A stretch of DNA of 64,000 nucleotides from Neoscytalidium dimidiatum. Lineage: Eukaryota > Ascomycota > Dothideomycetes > Botryosphaeriales > Botryosphaeriaceae. Every line of letters begins with the position of its first letter. Position 1 is the first letter of the stretch. The position numbers were made by a program, and so were the translations under genes. This document shows, one piece after another, positions 54,911 through 64,000 of this stretch. The stretch is from assembly GCA_037367355.1 (NCBI GenBank), contig CM074703.1, positions 1,054,001 through 1,118,000 of the forward strand. Direction: 5' to 3'. A model generated the notes under the pieces. That model was given only the letters and a program-made list of their open reading frames with translations, was not told where the DNA came from and made no database searches.

Positions 54911-57900
54911 GACGCGGGGTGCGCAAGCGGCCATCTGCAGCGCTCGTGCTAACCGATGTGGAGATGCGGAGCTTCGGTGATGCCCTTTTCAGCAAGACGA
55001 TTCTCAAGAGGGCGCAGGGCGGCGGGATCGATTGGGCAAGGCGGCGCGCTGCAAAGCTGAGAGCGGCAGACGGCATGCATGAGGTGGGCAGCGTCGCCGA
55101 CGGGATGAGGTTTATGCTGCAAGCAGCGCTATGCTATTGGCATGCCGGCCTATACGACGGCTGAGGACTCGGGTGGGACGGGATGCGAGTCGGGTGCGCC
55201 CGAGCAAGAAGAGTTCGGTAGCCGGATCCGGTTCCGGATGGCATTGCATTGCGAAGCTACCCAGCGAAGACGAGAGCACGATGCTGCTTGTTGCTTGCTG
55301 CTTGCTGCAGCCTTAAGCGCGCGGCGTGCAGCAATTCCCCCGCCACGGTCCGCATGCTCAGCGTGGTCGCGCGCGGCCCGGGTCTGTCTCGGCGGGTTTG
55401 ACGGCGTAATATCGCCAGGGCTACACGCATATTGCGTCTCGTCAAAGAGCAAGCGAAACCTGTCACCCAAAAACCCCCCGACCGGAACTTCTCCTCTTTG
55501 GCACTTCGCACCTCGCTCGCCAACTGCGATTGCTTACTCGCTCGCACGACGGTGGGGAGGCGGCGTGCAGAAACAGGGTCTCGGTACCATGCCCGGGGGA
55601 CCAATGCGGCATGCAGACGCGGCCTGGTGCCTTCGCTACGACGGGTTTAAGAGTCCTACATTCTTAAAATAACGATCCTTTTGTCACTCTCCTCTCGATC
55701 CACTCACCACTTGCGCGGCCGCTGGTCCGTTGGTCCGACACCAGCAGAAGGCGAGCGCACCCGTCGAGATTAGGACCGGGTCAGGCGTACAACCTCCAGC
55801 GAGACCATCATCAAACGCGGCAGAGCAGGGAGACAGTTCGCCGAAATGAACCAAGAAAGCTGGCCAAAGCCTCTGCTCCTTGCGCGATGGAATGCCGAAC
55901 GGGAGCCTCATCACGAAGAACCGAACCGGCTCATCTCGTCGCACGCCGTCGTATTCCTTTCATGAATTCTCCGACCGCGTTCATTCTAGAAAGTGCCGCC
56001 CTTGTGTGTGTTTGGTACACTACGGTCTTTCGACGGCGCACAAGCCGGCCGTTCTTTAGCATGAGCCCGGCCGAAGGACCCTTATTTTTTCATCTCCTGC
56101 GCGATCTGCCATGGCGTCTGGGAGAGGCGTCGTCATCATGCTCCAGCAGCCGCACCACCAGACGCGCCGCAGATCCGTGGCTTGAAGGAATCGGGGGGGA
56201 AAACGCGACGGTTCGGCGGGCGCGGCGCTTCTCTTCTCCGTGAAGAAGGGGCGAAGGGGGCTGATGATCAGAAGATGTGGGTGGGCGCTTGCTGAGGCGC
56301 TGTTTGATCACCGAGATCCGCCGCGCCACACGAACACCACAACCTACGATGAACGCCTGCGCATCGAAACAAGCGCCTCCACCATCAAACGCCTCCATGT
56401 GGAGATGAACTGGTTTCGAGCCTTTCTGTAACCCGTCGTCTCTATTTCTCTCGCCATGATCATGTAACCGCTCACTAAAATCCTCCAGGAAGTCGAAACA
56501 TCGAGACTTCAGATGAGGTCACGGTCTTAACCCTGATAATTAATCCACCTGTTTTAAGGCGCGACCACTATTTTTTTTTCCCCCTCTACTTTTCTCTAAC
56601 ATTTTTGTATTTAAGCTTTTTTGTCGAAGTCCTGAAACCCGTCCTGTCGCACCGCCTTCCCCGGTTTCATGGACGGTCCAGTAAGAACTTTGGGAAAAGC
56701 CACGGCGGGCCCTCCCGAATGGGTGCATAGCTCCTACGATTACTTTTTTTTTTTTTCTCAGTCCCTCAACCACACTATCCAGCCGTGTCTGCGCTACTTC
56801 CTTTTCCTTTTACGGCCTGAAGTCGGGTTGCTCAACCTTACCGCTTTTGCTTTTTAGCAGAGCAAAGTTTGTCGTTAGTCGACTGATGGCTCTATCTCCT
56901 TGGACTCTTGAACCACTGGGCAGTCTTTGCGCACGCGCTGGGCTCTGGTGGTGGAGGATCGAAAAGAGTTGGACCCATTCCTTTAGATGCCGGCACTAGC
57001 CTGTTGCTCACCCGGCTCGCCCTTTCCGGGAAGGCCTTAAGCCACGAACGTCCGTCCGCCCGGCGCCTTTGATCCTTCTTCCTTCAACAACAAACCGGGT
57101 TGCAACCATACAACACTACTCCGGACGGTGAGGTGGGGCGGAGAGGGATGGTTTGGACGCACGTACCCTTCCTTCCCGCTGCCGACTGCCCCTACCGAAG
57201 AGTGGGTGAGCGGGTGGGTGTTCGTGCCCACCCTGATCCTGGGCGCTGCTGCTGCTTTGCCGCCCCTCCCCATCCCCTTCCCAAAGAACCCCCCCTGCCC
57301 GTTGGAGCAAGGTTGGTGCTTGTTCACTCGCCGTCCATCCCCTCCCCTTTCAAACCCTCTGTCTGCGACGAACCCGGAGCGCCGCGCCGAGACGGCCTGG
57401 AACGGGGTCTTGCAGCCTGCGCTTTTTTGCTTGCTAGCCGCCGGCGCTGCTGCGTCAGCTTAAGTAAACCCTTTAGTCCGCCCCCGCCACGCGCACGTGC
57501 GCTGTCTATCTGCGTGGAGGTTTGTTGATGTTGGTAGCTCAACAGGCCAGGCCCAGACGCAGCGCGCGCGCGAAGGATGAGCAGAGCGTTTCAGCAGCGT
57601 GGAGTGCGAGGAGAAAAGGGAGGCAGGAAAAGCGATGCGGACGCGGACGTTCAAGCATGATGCCGCGGTATCGCGGTGACGGATGGAGTCTCGAGAGACG
57701 AAGGCGGCGGGCTTGGCGCGTGGGAGTCGTGATGCTGCTATCGCTACCATTGATGGGATCTGGACGGGAGATGCGTAGAGATTACTCGCGGACTGTTGCT
57801 GCTCTTTCGCCCGATGCAACACTGATAGGATATCCGGCTGCTGCTGTTACCTTCATCTTCCCGAGGCATTGACGGCTTGACGTATCGAGGTCTCTCTTAC

Positions 57901-60900
57901 CCCTCATCTTCTGAACTCCCGAGAGATTTCCCTTGCACGGGAAAAAAAAACTGTTGATATTGTCCCTGCTTCGCCACTCACGACCACCGCGCGCGCGCGT
58001 CATGACGTGGCGCGTTGTTATGCACACTACACCCCATTTCGACAACTTCAAACAAAAACAGCACGCGTTTTCCATTTCCGGCGATTCTACGCTCTCATGC
58101 CTTGGGCTACTTCAGCATCCTTCCTCGCCGGGTGAATACAATGCCTTCACCCGGTTCACAGGGTCATGGAGTCTCCCTTTGCTTGTGATCTCTTTCCCTC
58201 CCCCGCATTCTTTGGTTCGTCAACGTTCGGCACTTTGGTTTCCTTAGCCTCGCTGTCCCGTGCAACAAGCATAGCCCAGACGGAACAACAGGTACCGTAA
58301 GCTTATGAACAGACAATCGCAAGCGCCACGATCCCCCATCGACCTCGACAATCATTTTCCCGGGCCTCCAGCGTTCATGCCTGCGCTTTTCTACCCCATT
58401 CGTGAGCGAGTTCTGGTCGCATCATATAGCTTAATTGACGTGTCTAACGCGCACATGCACGACATTCTCTTTTTCTTTTTTTTTCCTGTCATCGCCCCGC
58501 CCGGCCGCGCCGCCGCCCGAGGGCTGCTGAGATGGTGTGGTAGGTACTAAGACCAAGGCTGACAAGAAGCTGCCCGAACCCGGTAGCACGAGGAGTAGGC
58601 ACTATATCGATGTTTTGAGGCAATCTGTTATACTCGCGCACGTTCCTGGGATCGCGCGTGCAAAAATAGAGTGCCGGACGTGCATACGTACTTACATACA
58701 TGCGCCGCGTCGCGCCGCGCCGCGCCGCTTCTCTCTCGTCTTTTGGCGTCTATGCGGTGGGCTCGATCGTTCGTATAGCGGAAACGCGCTTAGGTGCAGG
58801 TGCGTTTGTGACAGATGCACTTGGCGCTGTATAGCGCGGGACTCTAAGTGGACCGTTGGCTTGTTGGAAACACGGTGATGGGCTTTTTTCCAGACGTCCC
58901 TCGTCTTCTCCGCGTCGGCGTTTGCTTCTACAGCAAACGTGCGCTAAAGACGAGCACGAAGGTGCAGGTGCGCTGCCCGAACGGGGGGAAATGGGACGGC
59001 GTCTTCTCGTCGTTCAATTTTTTTTTTTTTCCACCCAAAAGTGGCTTCTGTTTCGTCATCGAGAGCTTTACCCTCTGTCCGGGCGCTGCGGTACTGCACC
59101 GTTTGGGAGTTTCGCGGTCTGGAAGTCTTATTCTGTGGAGGCTCGCATGTCGTGCACCGCGGAGGACCGCGGCACGAGGTGTTTCTGGCTTTGTTTTTCT
59201 TTTTTTTTTTTCCTCTTCCCCTGTGTCATGGCGCAATTTGGTATAGGGGCGGGTAACGGGAGGGCAGTGGCTAGGGTTAAAGCTAGGGTTTACTTCTTGC
59301 GGCATCTCGCACGGCCCGGATGAATGCTGCATGTCTGTTTTCAGCAATAAGGTTCCTGGATGTTTCGACTCATGTGCTGTGAACCGGAAAGGTAGGCGGA
59401 GTTTGCAAGAACCGCGGGAGAGGCGTCGCTGCGGCGTTCGCGGGATGGACTGAGTCGAGAACGGGTGGTGGCGGGTCCATTTGCCGGGGAGACGGGTCAG
59501 AGAACGGGAAGCAGAAATAGCAAGGTGTTGGTGGCATGGCGGATGCAGGTAGTGTAATTCTTGATGCCTGAATGTTTGACCAGTGATGCAGGACGGATCA
59601 GAGACGCGTGAGAGGCGGTGGATGGAAGCGGTGCTGTCGAAAGTGAAGCAGCATCGAAGATTCACTTCACGGGATGACGCACTTCTTCCAGGACCTTCCA
59701 GCAACACCTCCGGGAGCATTTTAAGAAGAATCAAGAAATCATTCAACGTTTTTGTCCCCTTCCAGACCAGACATGGGTGCGATGCAGTTTCGGTAACGCA
59801 CACCGTTTGAGCATAAAGTTTCCCCGCCCATCATCGAACACCTGACAAGGTTGCACAGAACGTGAAAATCGCAGTGAGCTGAGGTTTCCGATTCGTCAGG
59901 AGAGGTCGAATATTTGTGGCCAATTGGTGGTCTTGAAATATTTACATGTGACCAGGGCCATCGGAGAACCACACGATGGAGGGATACTGACTCTTTGAGA
60001 GAACTCTTTTTGCTTTATTCTTTTTTTCTTATCCATGGCGGAAGGATTCAAGCTGACTTTCGCTCAGCCACGTCGAAACGCAAATGCATAGCATTCCACT
60101 TTGAGGTAGTCCTCGTGACATTTCTGAGCCTCTTTCAAATGTTCTGGAAACTGTAATGGAAGCTGTCTCAAGCCTGTGCACGGACTTGTGCTACGAAGGA
60201 GCAAGAAGGTAGGTGGTGAAGGTTTAATAGAAGCTTTTCAAATGTAAGATATTTTGCTTGTCCTATGCTGCGTCAATGTGGTCATCTTAGCTAGACAAAC
60301 CCTCCAATCTGAAGGCTCAGTGGACGTTGCTACCCCTGTCCGGTCCGGTCTTCCTTCAACCAACCCTTTGGTCATTGCTCGCCATTTGACCCGAATCTTT
60401 GCGCATCTCGCTATCCAGAAGCGATGTCATGCTGCAAGTACTAGATAATCAATAAAAATAAAATGATCTGTCAAAAATTCTCCACGAGTCAGAATGCCCC
60501 GGCACGGAAGAGCGTATACTCAACCTAAAATTAAAAGCAACCTTGTTTACTTATCCACGTGGTACGCCAATGAACTTTCCATTCTTGGTCCAGGACTCAG
60601 AGACGCGTTGGAGATGACTCGTCCTTCAAGATTTGAGCGTGCTTAGGACGCAATAGCGAAGGGTAACCTCTAAAATGACGTAAAAATCTCCTTATGTCTC
60701 GAATCCACACTGGGGCAGAGTTACAACGGTGCAATTAATTCTTGCTCTAACTAGTGCAGAGCTGTCAGCACTGCCATCGACACACTTATCACTTCTAAAA
60801 TAGATACTGTGGCATTTCCTCGCCCAGATCGAGAATAGGGGAAGTAAATTGTTGGCCTCGCATAATGCTCATTGAGAAGTATCTTACGTTTGTAACTAAT

Positions 60901-62901
60901 AGGATAAAGCAAAACTCATAGAGACGTATAGTTCACCACATGAGTTGTGTTACTTCTAGTTATTTGTTCATGTAATTAGTGAATCCAATGTGCACCTTGC
61001 CATTCACAGGATACGAAGCACCCTGCAGGCACCATGAACGCAACTTATTCTCTGATTTCTTAAGCCAGAAATGAAGCAACGCCTCGAACAGATATCGCTG
61101 TCAGGTGGGACTCTGCTCTTCCAGCTTCTCATCCCCAGCACCGATCCAGTTACTGCGCCAACCATAAAGCAAATATTTCAGAACATCGCCCGCTCTTGTT
61201 GATGACGAAGCTAACAAGGATCGTGTGTTGCCTATTGCATAGGCTAGGAAGCATGTGTCTCTTTAGGCCTGAGTGCTGCTGACTCGAGGAGATAAGCGTG
61301 TGCTTGGATAGAGAAAATCTGTCTCCTCAAATATTGTATGCTCAGCGGAGCCGCTCAAGTATTTGGTTCTAACCCACCCCGCGGGGTGGGATAACTCGTC
61401 TGAGTACGCACTGATACCAGCGGATAAGACAGGGAATTGGAGGAGAGCTTTTGGGGCTGATCACCGTCACTTCAAATGCGGCATTCAAGCGCTCATTGGT
61501 AATCTTTCGTGTGCTGCATCTTGATACACATTCAAAAATAACTGGACTCGACATACATCACTGCCTTTTGACCAACTGATTAAGTAACAATTGACTCCCT
61601 TATTAATGAGTGCATCTGTTGAAAGCCATACTTTGATGTAGAACAGTTGAAAAGTCTATGGCAGTAATGGGAAATTCGACACCGCTGTACGGTTTTCGTG
61701 TCCATCAACACTCAGAATTTGACTTGCGCGGCCACGTGAGATAGATCTAATGACTAATTGTACTACTCGACTTTGGAAATTTTGTTATTATCTTCATTTA
61801 TTCACCTGTATCTTTCAAATCTGATAGTGAGCTTCACCAACATTTACTCTTATCAAGACACAATAGTACACCTCTAAGATATTTGGGTACAACACTGTGA
61901 CCTCCGAAACCTCTTCAAAGAGAAAACATAAATCTCTGCTGAGAATCCTTGGATATTGCGACGTAATAAAAAGTGTTACGGAGATGTTACGCCTGAAGGA
62001 GGCAGCCGCACATCATCCCAGAGACACACTACCGAAGTTCCTATTCGAGAGGATATATACGTACAAGCAGACTGCCGACAATCTCGGGAAGTGCGACCCT
62101 CAGCTGACGACGAGCTGCGTTCCAGCAAAGCGCAGCGCATAACCAACAGGCCGCGAGAGCATAGATTTACAAGCTCATGACCCGCCGATCCTGCCTCACC
62201 GCAAGCATGAACGCCGAAGGGCACCGAAACCGACATAGCCACCGTGATGTCCGCCGCCGTCCCCTCACGGTTCTTTCCGGATCGGCACAGATCCACCGCG
62301 GAGCACAGGAACCGTTGACACGGTAATCATTTACCGCGCCAGCCCATGGTCACATCCGATATCGCAGATGGTGCCTTCCCAAACGGTTTGCTGCCTCCGG
62401 AGACAGAGTCACCCATGCAAGGGCGTGTCGGCGAATATGGGCGGAAGACGAGTTCGGAAAAGGCCGTTGAAAATTAAAAAGCCGGTGAAGGGGTAATAGA
62501 GCCGTTTGGAGTATTGCAGGCATCGGGTGAAAGGATTGGAGATGGGATTGCTGCCGATGACGGGCCACTGACAACGTGCGAGCAGTTGAAGGGTTGAACC
62601 GGACGTAAGTGGGTACTTGATGCTTCGTTTGAGCAGATACTTTAGCCTGCTCTGCATTGGCTACATGCAAGATGGGCGCGGCTGGTCCGTAGGAAAGCGA
62701 GGAGGGCCTGAGCTCTACCTAGACGTGATTTACAACTCCATCAAGCACATTCGGAAAAAACCATTCTTTTTTGTCTCTACCAGCCTCTAACCAAGCAGCC
62801 AGCCAACCGAAGGACGCGGTATCATTCGAACAGCTTTTTTGACCTTCTCAACCAGTACACGAAAGACATCACAGATCCTGAAAAGCTACGACGACCTTCT
62901 C
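54908..62901. other. Gene-poor region between host genes
   Basis: No gene could be supported over about 8 kb. The 55-59.8 kb part is GC-moderate with poly-pyrimidine runs; 60-62 kb is AT-rich. A 291-codon minus frame (58928-59803) has unprotein-like composition. Two telomere-like AGGGTT units near 59273-59290 are too few to mean anything. Confidence 0.4.
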
Positions 62902-64000
62902 TTAATTCCACACGCTCTCATTCCTGACTACACATCCCTCCTCTCCCTCCTTCCTCTCTCGTAACTCACCCACAACAAACACCTTCTCGCCAGCTTGCTC
63001 CAGCACGGCCTTCGCCTCCTCCACCTTCGCCTTCTCAACCACGCACACCATACCCAAGCCGGTATTGAAAGCGCGCGCGAACTCCCTATCCTCAACCCCA
63101 CCGGCCTTCTTCAGCCAGCGGAAGACGGGCGGGACGGGGTACGCCTCGGCGTCGACAACGGCCTGGAGGTGAGGCGGCAGCATGCGGGGGATGTTCTCCA
63201 GGAGGCCGCCGCCGGTGATATGGGCCATGCCCTTGAGGAGGGAGCGGCGGGCGGCGGCGAGGAGGGGGCGGACGTAGATGCGGGTGGGCGTGAGGAGGGA
63301 GACGCCGACGGTGGCGTCGCTGGCCCAGGGAGCGGGCGAGTGGAAGGAGAGGCCGGCGCGCTCGACGATCTTGCGGATCAGCGAGAAGCCGTTGGAGTGC
63401 GGCCCGCTGGACGCGAGGCCGATGAGGACGTCGCCGGACGCCATGGACGCCGTGTCGGGGAGGATGGGCTGGCCGCGCGCGAGGGCACCGATGGCGGCAC
63501 CGCCCGCGTCGTACTCGCCGGTTGAGTAGAGGCCTGGCATCTCGGCCGTTTCGCCGCCGACGAGCGTGCAGTTGGCCTGCTTGCAGCCCTCGGCGACGCC
63601 GTGGACGAATGCGGCCGCAGCGTCGACGTCGAGCTTGCTGCAGGCGTAGTAGTCGAGGAACATGAGCGGCTCGGCGCCCTGGACGACGAGATCGTTAACG
63701 TTCATGGCAACGAGGTCGATGCCGACGGTGTCGTGCTTGCCCATTTCGAAGGCAATCTTGACCTTGGTGCCGATGCCGTCGATGGCGCCGACGAGGATGG
63801 GCGCCTCCTTGTAACCTGCAGCGGCGAGGTCGAAGGTGCCACCGAACCCACCAATCTCAGCATCAGCGCCTGCCCGACGGGTGGACTTGACGGAAGCCTT
63901 GATGCGCTGGACGAGCTCGTTTCCAGCATCAATGCTGACGCCGGCAGAGGCATAGGTCATGGCTTCTTGCTGGGAAGGTGTGCCACGAGTGACAGTGGTA
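62902..64000 (-). CDS. ADE5,7: Phosphoribosylformylglycinamidine cyclo-ligase (AIRS) domain of bifunctional ADE5,7, partial
   Basis: The frame is open from the right edge to TAA at 62902. It contains a complete AIR synthase (PurM) domain of about 350 residues: [94 protein letters not shown] and [11 protein letters not shown]. The enzyme closes FGAM to AIR with ATP in purine synthesis, in the cytosol. The 13 residues before the domain's first methionine remain in frame ([13 protein letters not shown]), like an interdomain linker, so the glycinamide ribonucleotide synthetase half should continue beyond the window, as in yeast Ade5,7. No damage is visible. Confidence 0.95.
   Translation of the reverse strand, partial: TTVTRGTPSQQEAMTYASAGVSIDAGNELVQRIKASVKSTRRAGADAEIGGFGGTFDLAAAGYKEAPILVGAIDGIGTKVKIAFEMGKHDTVGIDLVAMNVNDLVVQGAEPLMFLDYYACSKLDVDAAAAFVHGVAEGCKQANCTLVGGETAEMPGLYSTGEYDAGGAAIGALARGQPILPDTASMASGDVLIGLASSGPHSNGFSLIRKIVERAGLSFHSPAPWASDATVGVSLLTPTRIYVRPLLAAARRSLLKGMAHITGGGLLENIPRMLPPHLQAVVDAEAYPVPPVFRWLKKAGGVEDREFARAFNTGLGMVCVVEKAKVEEAKAVLEQAGEKVFVVGELRERKEGEEGCVVRNESVWN

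Noticed and set aside
59270..59292. Telomere-like AGGGTT units
   Set aside because: Only two imperfect copies, internal, with no tandem array.
58928..59803. 291-codon minus-strand ORF
   Set aside because: Composition driven by poly-pyrimidine tracts and no hydrophobic-core pattern; likely chance.
62995..63529. Plus-strand ORFs over the AIRS domain
   Set aside because: Antisense shadows of a GC-rich conserved gene.
1..64000. CRISPR array or bacterial operon features
   Set aside because: No regularly spaced repeats; spliceosomal introns throughout show a fungal nuclear genome.

Overview
The window is nuclear DNA of a filamentous ascomycete (Pezizomycotina). Short GT-AG introns of about 45-65 nt with CTAAC/CTGAC-like branch sites, the single-copy housekeeping genes and several fungus-only families support this. 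The species is not identifiable from the sequence alone.

The left part, from position 1 to roughly 27.2-28.1 kb, reads as one end of a Starship giant transposon. Its captain, a DUF3435 tyrosine recombinase (25260-27173, minus), sits at the right edge and points leftward into the element, so the far end lies off the left of the window. Leftward from the captain come a C2H2 zinc-finger gene (24049-25089), a gene broken by four nonsense codons (20753-22231), a pseudokinase/F-box-like protein (18156-19769), a small two-exon gene (16694-17138), a coiled-coil protein (15277-16670), a RING-finger protein (13345-14495), a patatin-like protein (PLP, 8440-11449), a DUF3723 gene (4450-8040), a MADS-box-like gene (3030-3929) and a ferric reductase (1-892). 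PLP, DUF3723 and ferric reductase are three of the gene families recurrently reported as Starship cargo, so captain plus cargo make a coherent element.

The distal cargo (1 to about 9.4 kb) is heavily mutated in the manner of repeat-induced point mutation (RIP). Glutamine codons are repeatedly TAG/TAA and CA/TG looks replaced by TA. The captain-proximal 9.5-20 kb is mostly intact, apart from the 20.7-22.2 kb gene.

To the right lies host sequence: a tRNA-Ala-like gene with two internal insertions (28173-28347), an ARMT1/DUF89 gene (28682-30275), a cytochrome P450 relic (32068-33164), a GH27 alpha-galactosidase (33919-35649), tRNA-His with an intron (40725-40817), a CRIB-domain protein (45845-48598) and the AIR-synthase end of ADE5,7 (62902 to the right edge). 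Between them are long gene-poor, simple-sequence-rich stretches (35.7-45.8 kb, 48.6-62.9 kb).
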